Source of the DNA: an uncultured Chitinophagaceae bacterium
GTDB lineage: Bacteria; Bacteroidota; Bacteroidia; Chitinophagales; Chitinophagaceae
DNA length: 14,335 nt
Assembly: GCA_946885665.1 (NCBI GenBank)
Contig: CAMPGT010000081.1
Coordinates: forward strand, 1 to 14,335
Reading direction: 5' to 3'
The notes beneath the pieces were generated by a model. The model was not told the DNA's origin. It made no database searches and saw only the letters and a list, made by a program, of their open reading frames with translations. Below, in pieces: positions 7,901 to 14,335 of this stretch (the first letter of the stretch is position 1; each line of letters starts with the position of its first letter). Both the position numbers and the translations under genes were made by a program.

Positions 7901-8071
7901 GGCGGTAGCGCTGCCGCCTTTTATTCCTATGGTGGCGCCTTCGAGGGGCTCGCCGGTTAACCGGTTGGTAACCCTGCCCGTAACCTCCAATGTTTGGGAG
8001 AAAACTTTGGTGCAAAGGCCCGACAGAAGAATAAATGTGCATAACAGCACTGCATTTTTTGTCATTTTCAT
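4958..8071 (-). CDS. SusC/RagA-family TonB-dependent outer-membrane transporter, 1037 residues
   Basis: The ATG at 8071 (or 8065, two codons on) begins a Sec signal ending at about residue 26 (KVFSQ). Residues 28-110 form a carboxypeptidase-regulatory-like beta-sandwich (EVTGRVTNRLTGEPLEGATI). The plug domain, about 110-235, carries the SusC signatures NALGGRAAGVV, ILIRGIGTNGNSAPLLIVDG, VESISVLKDAAAVAPYG and GVILVTTKRGKTG. The remainder is a beta barrel with many aromatic strands, ending in phenylalanine (LRVQF) as BAM substrates do. It imports a ligand captured by the SusD partner, powered by TonB-ExbBD encoded elsewhere. Its promoter lies in the divergent region shared with the regulator. 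No clear TAnnTTTG promoter is seen there, which fits activator-dependent transcription. Three perfect 10-bp repeats precede its start codon. Substrate is unknown. Confidence 0.96.
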   Translation of the reverse strand: MKMTKNAVLLCTFILLSGLCTKVFSQTLEVTGRVTNRLTGEPLEGATIGIKGGSATATTLPDGEYRISVPKSGSVVVVSYAGMLTAERVITGAGAQNFELEPGQNNLDEVVIVGYGAQKKTSLTASVASIKGVEVQRQPVGDLTNALGGRAAGVVFTQASGQVGNDASRILIRGIGTNGNSAPLLIVDGVPRNFSQLNPADVESISVLKDAAAVAPYGLGGANGVILVTTKRGKTGRPTVNYDGYVGFQNPTVVTHFVSSYQHALMKNEGARNAGSATVPFSDEVIQKYKDGSDPDAYPNFDPIADMRVKNALITNHSLTLGGGTDAIKYTMGVGYFSQEGMFPGMKYQRYNLSASLQAQATKSTVVALALNGRVEDRRLTGAGYSGQAIFENLINTVSTSTPVIYSNGLHPYLYASFYDNPSFQHIVGNTLLSQLSIEQKLPIKGLSIRFVGSFDLNPFDPFNTDNSGIVSNSRNWSQGFFYHTVDTTTRPYGYPRTDPATLPSFNQEWRQTQAFTYQGYINYARAFGKSAVTGLVVLESRNTKSQRFSAGRNNYNLPISELFAGGAGETDISNDGNSMGTKQRSLVYRATYGFDDRYLFEFAGRYDGHYYFAPGHRFGFFPAFSAAWRLSQESFMQGVSWINELKIRGSWGQSANLAGSAYQYQTGFELYGTSAILNGTQTQGLFERAEANPNITWEKADKTDIGIEARLFNGLLNIEADFFREKRNNMLLNPGVTVPVEYGVELSQVNAGVMLNRGFELSVSSDYVISRDLSVGFSGNFTFARNKMLEIFENPATFDNPNLRKTGRALDVPFGYQAMGYFTEGDFTGTGDLKDGIARQVFTDKVFPGDIRYADISGPDGKPDGLIDFNDQIAMGYPDYPAIIYGFSPSVRYKGFELSLLFQGAGQREIQLNGSAVWAFDNDKNAAVTTLDYWTPENTDASYPRMTTTPSANNSQTSTFWHRSVAYLRLRTGMLSYTIPNTVTRKVGMSVVTVYLSGQNLITWTPIDNFDPEVSDNRGWYFPTQKAVTAGLRVQF

Positions 8072-8077
8072 AAGCAG

Positions 8078-8108
8078 TCGTTAAGAATCGTTAAGAATCG
8101 TTAAGAAT
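8078..8108 (-). repeat. Three tandem 10-bp repeats upstream of the susC-like start
   Basis: TCGTTAAGAA is repeated three times without error (8078, 8088, 8098), plus one further base of a fourth copy. On the coding strand of susC this is TTCTTAACGA three times, ending six bases before the ATG at 8071. It occupies the place where ribosomes load, and its 10-bp period equals about one helical turn. Confidence 0.9.
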
Positions 8109-8142
8109 TCAGGTTGTTTTGGGTCACGTAAACTATTCCTAA

Positions 8143-8211
8143 AAAACAGTATTCGCCTTTTTCGAAGTACATCAATACTACATCTATAGGCTTTTGGGCC
8201 CGAAAACAGTA
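8143..8211. repeat. AAAACAGTA direct repeat, 60 bp apart
   Basis: AAAACAGTA occurs at 8143-8151 and at 8203-8211, same orientation, start to start 60 bp (close to six helical turns). Read towards susC the motif is TACTGTTTT. These are candidate binding sites for the divergent LuxR-type regulator; this is inference from position and symmetry. Confidence 0.6.
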
Positions 8212-8260
8212 CTTCAATAACACAACAAGTGTTAACTTACAGGTGTTGCGACTAGCTACT

Positions 8261-11221
8261 ATGAAAAAACTGACGGTTGTTGTTGCCACGCTGTGCCTGT
8301 GCGCTTATGGTGTTTGCCAGAACACCATTGCATTGCCCGAAATAGTCAATTATTCAAAAGAAGCGTTGAAGGCCGGCACCGAAAACTGGGATGCCTGCCA
8401 GGACGAAAACGGGCTGCTGTATTTCGCCAATAACGAGGGACTATTGTGTTTCGACGGTACACAATGGCGGCTATATCCACTACCCAATAAGACCATCGTA
8501 CGTTCGCTGGCAATGGGTGCGGAAAACCGGATCTACGTAGGGGGCCAGGATGAGATAGGCTACTTTTCTCCGGGTAAGTTTGGGCAGCTGGTTTATCATT
8601 CCCTCACTCCTTTAATTCCGGCGGCGCACAGATCGTTCTCAGACGTGTGGGACATCGTAAAGCACGGCAGTCAACTATTCTTTCGCGCCAACCAGAAAAT
8701 ATTTCTTTACAAAAATGAAAAGATAACCGTTTACCCTACTGCCGGCGAGTGGCTTTTCCTGGGGTTAGACTACACGGGAGTGGTAGTGGAGGATGAACAT
8801 TCCAACCTCCTTGTGTTTGACAAGGGAAACTGGCGGATACTGACGAATTCCCTGCCGCCCAAATGCATCGTTACCGGTGTGTTGGCACTCGGCGACGATT
8901 CGACGATGGTCACCACGCTGAAGGACGGCATTTTTGTATTAAGCGGCGGCGCTTGCCGCAAGATCACTACTCCCGCTCTTGATAAAATTGCGTCGCAGTC
9001 CATCTATTCGGCAACCCGCCTCGATGAGAATCACTTTGCGCTGGGCACGGCCATGAATGGTTGCTTCATCATCAACAGGAACGGCGGCCTGGTACAGCAT
9101 TTTTCCCGTCATGAGGGTCTGCAGAACAATAATGTTCTATGCACCTTCTCGGACGAAAGTCGAAATTTATGGCTCGGGCTCAGTGGCGGGATAGACTTTG
9201 TTACCTATAGCAATCCTATCAAAAATATCCGGCCCGATTATCAAAACCCCGGAACCGGCTATTCAAGTGTCATTCATAATAACCGCCTATACATCGCCAC
9301 ATCGGGTGGTTTATTTTCTGCACCCTTGTCGGGAGAGAACGATGGCGGCGATTTGAGTTTGGTGAAGGCCGATTTTACACCGGTCCGAAATGCCAGAGGC
9401 CAGGTATGGAACCTTTCCATTGTAAATGATGAACTTTTTGCCGGGCATCACGAAGGGGCTTTCCGCATTGACGAAAATACGGCAATACCGCTGGACAGGT
9501 CCACCGGCTTCTGGGCCTTTTTGCCGCTGTCGCCGGTGTTGCCGTCTCGAGTGATGGTTGCGGGTACGTATAAAGGCATCAACTTTTATACTTTCGAGGG
9601 AAAGAACACGATTGATAAAACCCTCTCCGCGCCCTTCGAATCGGCCCGTTTCGTAACGATAGACGACAGCAACATTTGGGTGTCTCATCCGTACAAAGGA
9701 ATTTTCAGGGTGACCTTTAGCAAAGACAATAAACCATCGGTCAGGCTCTATGGAGAGAAGCATGGATTGTCAACGCACAACAATTACGTCTTCAAGATAA
9801 AGAACCGTTTGGTGGCGGCAACGGATCGCGGAATCTATGAGTACAACGCCAATACCGATAAATTCGAGCCCTCTGCTTTTTTTCAGAGAATTTTTGGTAA
9901 AACAGTTATTCGTTACTTGAAAGAAGATGCATCCGGGAACGTGTGGTTTGTGTTTGATAAGAATTTGGGCGTTGCCGATTTTTCAGCTGACGCGCCGAAA
10001 ATTATTTACATCAACGAGCTGAATAATAAACTTGCGAGTGGTTTTGAACAGGTCTATCCGCTAAATGACAGCAACGTTTTTGTGGGCGCGGAAAAAGGCT
10101 TTTTTCATATTAACTATGCACGGTATAAAAAAATGTCGAGGCCAATCCGCGCGCACATCAGGGAAGTGCGCATCACCGGGAAGAAGGACAGTGTGTTGTT
10201 TTATGGATACTCCCGGCATGCAGCGAATAACCAGGCTTACCCGCCCTCGGTAACCTACCAGTCGAACTCCGTTCATTTCGGCTTTTCTGCACCCGTCTAT
10301 GAGCATCAGGCTAAAGTTGAATATAGCTGCTACCTGCAGGGGTATGACAGGCGTTGGTCGGACTGGGCACCAAAAACAGAGAAGGAGTATGCTTACCTGC
10401 CTGCAGGCACCTATCATTTTTTTGTAAAAGCAAGAAATAAGCAGGGGGTAGAATCTGCAGGAAGCAGTTACTCCTTTGTGATATTGCCTCCCTGGTATCA
10501 AACCTGGTGGGCATGCACTATTTATGCATTACTCGCAGTGGTGTGTGCGTGCCTCGCCTATCGTTGGCAAAAGAAAAAATTTATCATACAGCAATTGCGG
10601 TATGAAGAAGAGCAGGATCGTCTACGCAAGCTGCATCAGCTGGAGCTTGATAAAAATGAAAAGGAAATTGTGAAGCTGCGCAATGAAAAACTAGAAGCAG
10701 AGATTAATCACCAAAACCAGGAGATGGCCGCAGCCACGATGCACCTCGTTAAGAAGGGCGAGCTCATCACCAAGATTAAAGATGAACTGCAAAGGCTTAC
10801 GAAAAACACGGAGGACCAGGGTACGCTTGATGCAATAAAAAAGATGATCAAGACTTTGGGTGAAGATGAAAATATGGATGCCGACTGGGAGCATTTTGCC
10901 ATTCACTTCGACAAGGTGCACAATGATTTTTTCGTTGCCCTTAAAAATCAACACCGCAATCTTACCCCTAACGAATTGAAGCTTTGTGCCTACCTGCGCA
11001 TGAACCTTTGCACCAAGGAAGTGGCCAGGCTGATGAACATTTCTGTAAGAGGCGTGGAAATAAGCCGTTACCGCCTGCGTAAAAAATTGCAGATTTCCAC
11101 CGAAACGAATCTCACCGCTTACCTGCTCGACCTGCATGGGAAAATGGAAGGGCCGGATAGACATCCGGCCCGTGCTGAAATCCAATATCCCATGAAACCC
11201 TTATGGATTGCTGATAACTAA
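8261..11221 (+). CDS. Membrane-spanning sensor-regulator: beta-propeller, Y_Y_Y, LuxR-type HTH
   Basis: The ATG at 8261 is preferred over a GTG six codons upstream, as it begins a good signal peptide (residues 1-20, ending GVCQ). The N-terminal two thirds is a beta-propeller sensor: the first blade has NWDACQDENGLLYFANNEGL, and a classic reg_prop motif, GLQNNNVLCTFSDESRNLWL, lies near residue 286. A Y_Y_Y domain (about 664-743, with AGTYHFFVKARNKQG) precedes one membrane helix (about 749-769). A coiled coil (about 785-870) and a LuxR/GerE-type HTH (about 901-944, LTPNELKLCAYL to RYRLRKKL) follow. There is no H-box, ATPase or receiver domain. A periplasmic ligand signal is therefore probably passed through the helix to a membrane-tethered DNA-binding domain. 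Divergence from susCD suggests this operon is its target. The tail after the HTH is unusual because it contains a GC-rich hairpin. Confidence 0.92.
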   Translation: MKKLTVVVATLCLCAYGVCQNTIALPEIVNYSKEALKAGTENWDACQDENGLLYFANNEGLLCFDGTQWRLYPLPNKTIVRSLAMGAENRIYVGGQDEIGYFSPGKFGQLVYHSLTPLIPAAHRSFSDVWDIVKHGSQLFFRANQKIFLYKNEKITVYPTAGEWLFLGLDYTGVVVEDEHSNLLVFDKGNWRILTNSLPPKCIVTGVLALGDDSTMVTTLKDGIFVLSGGACRKITTPALDKIASQSIYSATRLDENHFALGTAMNGCFIINRNGGLVQHFSRHEGLQNNNVLCTFSDESRNLWLGLSGGIDFVTYSNPIKNIRPDYQNPGTGYSSVIHNNRLYIATSGGLFSAPLSGENDGGDLSLVKADFTPVRNARGQVWNLSIVNDELFAGHHEGAFRIDENTAIPLDRSTGFWAFLPLSPVLPSRVMVAGTYKGINFYTFEGKNTIDKTLSAPFESARFVTIDDSNIWVSHPYKGIFRVTFSKDNKPSVRLYGEKHGLSTHNNYVFKIKNRLVAATDRGIYEYNANTDKFEPSAFFQRIFGKTVIRYLKEDASGNVWFVFDKNLGVADFSADAPKIIYINELNNKLASGFEQVYPLNDSNVFVGAEKGFFHINYARYKKMSRPIRAHIREVRITGKKDSVLFYGYSRHAANNQAYPPSVTYQSNSVHFGFSAPVYEHQAKVEYSCYLQGYDRRWSDWAPKTEKEYAYLPAGTYHFFVKARNKQGVESAGSSYSFVILPPWYQTWWACTIYALLAVVCACLAYRWQKKKFIIQQLRYEEEQDRLRKLHQLELDKNEKEIVKLRNEKLEAEINHQNQEMAAATMHLVKKGELITKIKDELQRLTKNTEDQGTLDAIKKMIKTLGEDENMDADWEHFAIHFDKVHNDFFVALKNQHRNLTPNELKLCAYLRMNLCTKEVARLMNISVRGVEISRYRLRKKLQISTETNLTAYLLDLHGKMEGPDRHPARAEIQYPMKPLWIADN
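11150..11171. repeat. GC-rich perfect hairpin inside the regulator's 3' end
   Basis: GGGCCGGAT (11150-11158), loop AGAC and ATCCGGCCC (11163-11171) are exact complements. It lies within the last 24 codons of the regulator and 60 bases beyond the stop codon of the convergent peptidase gene. On the minus strand it is followed by TTCCATTTTCCC, a poor T-tract, so it may serve as a weak terminator for the peptidase transcript or block convergent transcription. Confidence 0.6.
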
Positions 11222-11231
11222 ATTTTGATGA

Positions 11232-12413
11232 TTAAAAATTAATGGCTCCACCGCCCGCACCGAGCTGATCATCGTCGGCATTTACTTTGCGCGACAATTC
11301 CTGCACCAACTGGGTGAAAGATTGTTCATCGTACACTTTGTTCCAGTCGACCGACGTTTCATTCTCAAATCTTTTTACAGGAACGAACACATCTTTCGCA
11401 TCGCCATCGTAGTGCATCCACCACGCCTCGAGATTCAGCGCCGGCACTTTTACAAAACGTAACTCTCCGGGCTGCTTTGCTTTTTCGGCATAACCTTTCA
11501 ACCTGCCGAGTCCTTCATTGATCTGGTTGAAATATGCCTCGCCTACCTGCATCTGGATCAATTCCGGTTGTTCGGGATTGAGACCCACTTCATACAAAGC
11601 CACCGGATTTTCCTCCTGCATTTCAACCACCCGCAGCGACCTTGGCTGCGAAGGCATCCTGAAGCCGCGTTTCACCTCGTCGAGGCCAATGAGGTAGGCA
11701 TGATGCGGTATGTTGTAGCTGCCTTCCTGAACCGGTTCCCTTGCCTCCATTGGCTTGTCGTACACGCGCCTCAGGGGTTTTAATTCGGGAATAGGTTTTA
11801 GCAGTGCGCGCTCGAATACGAGATCTTTGAACCACATAAAATAAAAATGTTTTTTTGTGAAGTAGGTATGTGTCCATGTGCCGCTTCCCTGGTAATTAGT
11901 AGCAAATTGGTTGTAAGTAAGCACACTCTTTCCATAGATCGGGTCGTCGATGTGCAGGTATTCCGTCAATCCAATTCTTGAAACGCCGTGGATCGTCATA
12001 AAATGCCCGCCACCGCCGCTCCATCCGATGCGCGTGCCTACAACGAGGCCGTTTTCGAGCTCCTGCTTAACGCGTTGCCAGGTGATGGTGCCACCCTGGT
12101 AAGATACAAAGTTTTGTGTGCGGGTAAGGGCGCGGTCAAGATACCAGGGTACGTTGCAGGGAGACGGAACAGGGCTCGCGCAGCATGTTTGGCTAAGTTC
12201 CGCGCCGGCAACTTTGCACTGCGTCCACGGACTGAAAAATGAATAAAATTTTGAAACACTTGTTGAGGTGGCTGCCCAGCACCAGTTCGATTGTGTTTGC
12301 GGTTGCATGTTAAAGGGCAGCACGAGGTAGGTGTAAAACCAGTCCCACCATTTGAACTTTACTTCGAGCGTGTCGTAGCGAATAGCTTCCGACCGGAGAT
12401 GATCGTATGACAT
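11232..12413 (-). CDS. Papain-like cysteine peptidase (AvrRpt2/C39-like fold), 393 residues
   Basis: The ATG at 12413 is chosen; the frame extends 38 codons further to a TTG, but without an ATG or a signal sequence. The papain-type active site is visible. Gln39 (oxyanion hole) lies six residues before nucleophile Cys45 in QTQSNWCWAA, His137 in GGGGHFMTIHG and Asp156 or Asp157 in HIDDPIYG. The spacing resembles AvrRpt2-type peptidases. Four further cysteines (66, 77, 78, 86) lie between Cys and His. Residues from about 175 to 393 form a second region of unknown function (segment VPALNLEAWWMHYDGDAKDVFVPV, C-terminus AGGGAINF). No signal peptide, propeptide or membrane helix is evident, so it is probably cytoplasmic or leaves by an unusual route. 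It converges on the regulator with a 10-base gap and diverges from iorA. Substrate is unknown. Confidence 0.85.
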   Translation of the reverse strand: MSYDHLRSEAIRYDTLEVKFKWWDWFYTYLVLPFNMQPQTQSNWCWAATSTSVSKFYSFFSPWTQCKVAGAELSQTCCASPVPSPCNVPWYLDRALTRTQNFVSYQGGTITWQRVKQELENGLVVGTRIGWSGGGGHFMTIHGVSRIGLTEYLHIDDPIYGKSVLTYNQFATNYQGSGTWTHTYFTKKHFYFMWFKDLVFERALLKPIPELKPLRRVYDKPMEAREPVQEGSYNIPHHAYLIGLDEVKRGFRMPSQPRSLRVVEMQEENPVALYEVGLNPEQPELIQMQVGEAYFNQINEGLGRLKGYAEKAKQPGELRFVKVPALNLEAWWMHYDGDAKDVFVPVKRFENETSVDWNKVYDEQSFTQLVQELSRKVNADDDQLGAGGGAINF

Positions 12414-12591
12414 AAAAAATGGTTTTTCCAAATAGTCGCAACGAGAGGGATACAGGTAAACAACGCGATTTGCCGATAACGGGTAACGGCTTTTGTGAGG
12501 AAGTTCCGGCGAATTGTGCCCATACAAAATTTACTTTTTTCTTACATTTAATAAAGCATTTTTTGAACTTTTTCCGGTAAATCTCAATTTC

Positions 12592-13056
12592 ATGGCTAAG
12601 ATCAACCTGGACGTCAACGGTCAAAACAAGACAGTGGATGTGGATCCCCGCACACCCGTATTGTGGGTGTTGAGGGATCATCTGCATTTATTCGGTACAA
12701 AGTATGGATGCGGCATGGCGCAATGCGGTGCGTGTACCATCCTGCTTGAAGGCAAGGCCGTGCGGTCGTGCGTACTGCCTGTATCGCAGGTGGAGAACAA
12801 AGAAGTTACCACCATTGAGGGCCTCTCCGAAAAGGGCGATCATCCCGTGCAAAAAGCATGGCTCGAACACGACGTTCCCCAGTGCGGGTATTGCCAGTCG
12901 GGACAGATACGGACCGCTGTTGCATTCTTGAAAAGTAATCCTGATCCGTCCGACGAAGAAATTGAATCGGCCATGCACGGCAATCTTTGCCGCTGCGGCA
13001 CTTACCTGCGCATCAGGGCAGCAGTTAAAACGGCAGCCACTTCCTCATCACGCTAA
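12592..13056 (+). CDS. iorA: Two-[2Fe-2S] subunit of a molybdenum hydroxylase (IorA-like), 154 residues
   Basis: This is the small electron-transfer subunit of the xanthine dehydrogenase family, closest to isoquinoline 1-oxidoreductase alpha. The ATG at 12592 is chosen because the protein then starts at the ferredoxin fold ([18 protein letters not shown]). The N-terminal plant-ferredoxin cluster uses Cys40, Cys45, Cys48 and Cys60 ([22 protein letters not shown], split here by residue positions 39-60). The C-terminal helical domain binds the second cluster with Cys98, Cys101, Cys133 and Cys135 (QCGYCQSGQ and [11 protein letters not shown]). All eight ligands are present and the length is normal. 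It has no signal of its own and probably rides through the Tat system with the iorB product, which starts 11 bases downstream. The AT-rich region upstream has a TACATTTA box at 12543-12550, but no properly spaced TTG. Confidence 0.93.
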   Translation: MAKINLDVNGQNKTVDVDPRTPVLWVLRDHLHLFGTKYGCGMAQCGACTILLEGKAVRSCVLPVSQVENKEVTTIEGLSEKGDHPVQKAWLEHDVPQCGYCQSGQIRTAVAFLKSNPDPSDEEIESAMHGNLCRCGTYLRIRAAVKTAATSSSR

Positions 13057-13067
13057 TCTTTACAGCC

Positions 13068-14335
13068 ATGCCAACAGTAAAAACAACCATCAACAGGAGA
13101 TCATTCTTAAAAGTGTCTGCGCTTGCCGGCGGAGGAATGATGTTAAGCTTTAGCTGGCTCGCCGGATGCGGCCCCACGCCCGAAGATGCGCTGAACCTTC
13201 CCAAAGAGTGGTTCGAATTGAACAGTTATATCAAGATTGGAGAGAACGGTGTGGTGACGTTGATGTCGCCGAACCCGGAGTTCGGATCGAACGTCAAAAC
13301 TTCGATGCCGATGATCCTCGCTGATGAACTCGATGTTGACTGGAAGAATGTGATCGTTAAACAGGCCGATTTCTTCCCCGAGCGGTTCGACCGTCAATTT
13401 ACGGGCGGGAGCCAGGGTATTCGCCTGGGATGGAAACCTTTGCGGACAGCAGGCGCAACGGGTAGGCAAATGCTGGTGAATGCGGCCGCCCAAACCTGGA
13501 GTGTTCCTGCGGCGGAGATAACCGCTGCGGCCGGAATGCTTTACCATAAAGCGAGCGGAAGAAAGGCAGGGTATGGTGAAATGGCCTCTGCTGCCGCCGC
13601 ACTTCCTGTACCGGAAGAAGTTGCACTAAAAGATATCAACGATTTCAAGATCATTGGTACATCGAGGAAAAATGTTGACGGACAAAATATCGTTACGGGT
13701 AAACCATTGTTTGGAATCGATCATGTGGAGGAAGGAATGTTGATTGCCATGATCGCACATCCTCCAGCATTCGGTTTGAAAGTGAAATCTCTGGATGATA
13801 CCGACGCGAGAAAAATGCCGGGCATTAAGGATGTGTTTATCTTCAAAACCCTTTTGGATGATTATGAAAGAAACAATTTCGATACCACCACCTTTACTGA
13901 ACTGGTGGCGGTAGTGGGAAATACCACATGGGAGGTGATGAATGCGAAGAAGGCGCTGAAAATAGAATGGGAAAAAACAACGGACACCGAAGTTATCGTG
14001 CAGGGCAGGGGAGGAAAACAAACCGTCACCATACCCGGCGGACTGGAAAGTACGCTGGGTCATCGGGCCAGGATGGCGGAGATGGCAAAAAAGCCTGCTA
14101 AGGTGCTGCGAAAAGACGGCGATCCGGAAGGCGCGTTCAGGAGAGCTGCCAAAGTACTCGAGCGAACCTATACGGCTCCCTATCTCGCGCATAATACCAT
14201 GGAACCCGTTAATTGTTTTGCTCATGTTACTGCGGATCAGGCAGAAATATATGGACCGATACAGGCGCCTGAATTCATCCGGAACACGCTTTCGGCGCGG
14301 TTGAAACTTCCTAAGGAAAAGATTCACATCAGGCT
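13068..14335 (+). CDS. iorB: Molybdopterin-binding subunit of a molybdenum hydroxylase (IorB-like), 5' part
   Basis: The frame runs from the ATG at 13068 to the window edge (422 codons, somewhat over half of the usual 700-760). It begins with a twin-arginine signal (NRRSFLK, Arg10-Arg11, then a glycine/alanine-rich hydrophobic stretch). Near the end of the signal is LAGC (Cys34), so the protein may also be lipidated. Residues about 75-140 hold FTGGSQGIRLGWKPLRTAGATGRQML, typical of the cofactor-binding part of IorB (written here as two adjoining motifs, TGGSQ and LRTAGA). A hammerhead-type region follows at about 205-290 (VTGKPLFGIDHVEEGMLIA). EPVNCFAHV and GPIQAPE near the edge are characteristic family segments. 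With the iorA product it would hydroxylate an N-heterocycle or oxidise an aldehyde in the periplasm. The electron acceptor, often a cytochrome c, is not in the window. Confidence 0.92.
   Translation, partial: MPTVKTTINRRSFLKVSALAGGGMMLSFSWLAGCGPTPEDALNLPKEWFELNSYIKIGENGVVTLMSPNPEFGSNVKTSMPMILADELDVDWKNVIVKQADFFPERFDRQFTGGSQGIRLGWKPLRTAGATGRQMLVNAAAQTWSVPAAEITAAAGMLYHKASGRKAGYGEMASAAAALPVPEEVALKDINDFKIIGTSRKNVDGQNIVTGKPLFGIDHVEEGMLIAMIAHPPAFGLKVKSLDDTDARKMPGIKDVFIFKTLLDDYERNNFDTTTFTELVAVVGNTTWEVMNAKKALKIEWEKTTDTEVIVQGRGGKQTVTIPGGLESTLGHRARMAEMAKKPAKVLRKDGDPEGAFRRAAKVLERTYTAPYLAHNTMEPVNCFAHVTADQAEIYGPIQAPEFIRNTLSARLKLPKEKIHIR

Larger units (their letters stand above)
8072..8260. promoter_or_regulatory. 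Divergent regulatory region between susC-like gene and its likely regulator
   Basis: These 189 bases must hold promoters for both genes. They contain three tandem decamers (8078-8108), two copies of AAAACAGTA exactly 60 bp apart (8143 and 8203), an inverted pair GAAGTAC (8164-8170) and GTACTTC (8209-8215), direct TACATC repeats 11 bp apart (8168 and 8179), and an AACAC-N5-GTGTT inverted repeat (8219-8233). Such density of phased repeats is typical of activator-controlled regions. I found no confident primary-sigma promoter in either direction. Confidence 0.6.

Noticed and set aside
8078..8108. CRISPR array
   Set aside because: The repeats are only 10 bp, directly adjacent without spacers, and there are no cas genes.
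9311..11185. Several antisense frames of 64-164 codons inside the regulator gene
   Set aside because: All mirror the regulator's coding frame; none has a signal, domain or promoter of its own.
12414..12591. Confident promoters for the peptidase and iorA in their shared 178-base divergent region
   Set aside because: The region is AT-rich with several partial TAnnTTTG-like boxes, but none has a TTG at the expected distance, so I did not annotate them.
13626..14327. 233-codon open frame on the minus strand inside the iorB-like gene
   Set aside because: It is antisense to a well-supported family member that reads through to the window edge; the product has no recognisable motif.

Overview
The window looks like the chromosome of a member of the Bacteroidota, most likely Chitinophagaceae or a close relative. 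It has a SusC/SusD outer-membrane pair, a surface-lipoprotein signal, promoters of the TTG-N(18-20)-TAnnTTTG type, and no clear Shine-Dalgarno sequences. The family-level placement is inference from general protein character; no marker gene is present.

Layout. The left edge (1-186) holds the 3' end of an unidentified gene, followed by a 68-residue single-pass membrane protein (234-440). Next come two tRNA genes, Gly(GCC) at 521-596 and Leu(TAA) at 650-735, each followed by a good rho-independent terminator; a clear promoter precedes tRNA-Gly. A block on the minus strand follows: a secreted TPR protein (882-1916) and a secreted YD/RHS-like repeat protein (2005-2835). A stretch of about 385 bases without a convincing gene then carries overlapping inverted repeats (2938-3005) and a terminator (3171-3200). 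The susD-like (3221-4933) and susC-like (4958-8071) genes form a minus-strand operon that ends at that terminator.

Divergent from susC, across a repeat-rich 189-base region, is a 986-residue membrane-spanning regulator (8261-11221). It has a signal peptide, a beta-propeller sensor, a Y_Y_Y domain, one membrane helix, a coiled coil and a LuxR-type HTH. The regulator probably senses a periplasmic ligand and controls the SusCD importer directly, with no histidine kinase, sigma/anti-sigma pair or degradative enzyme visible in the window. Convergent with it is a papain-like cysteine peptidase without a signal peptide (11232-12413).

The right end is the start of a molybdenum hydroxylase operon: a two-[2Fe-2S] subunit (iorA-like, 12592-13056) and a twin-arginine-exported molybdopterin subunit (iorB-like, from 13068, running off the window). 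These would form a periplasmic oxidoreductase acting on an N-heterocycle or aldehyde.

The parts that repay most attention are non-coding: the mutually exclusive inverted repeats at 2938-3005, the three perfect 10-bp tandem repeats just before the susC start codon, and a 9-bp motif repeated exactly 60 bp apart in the regulator/susC intergenic region. All assignments were made by reading the sequence, without database searches.
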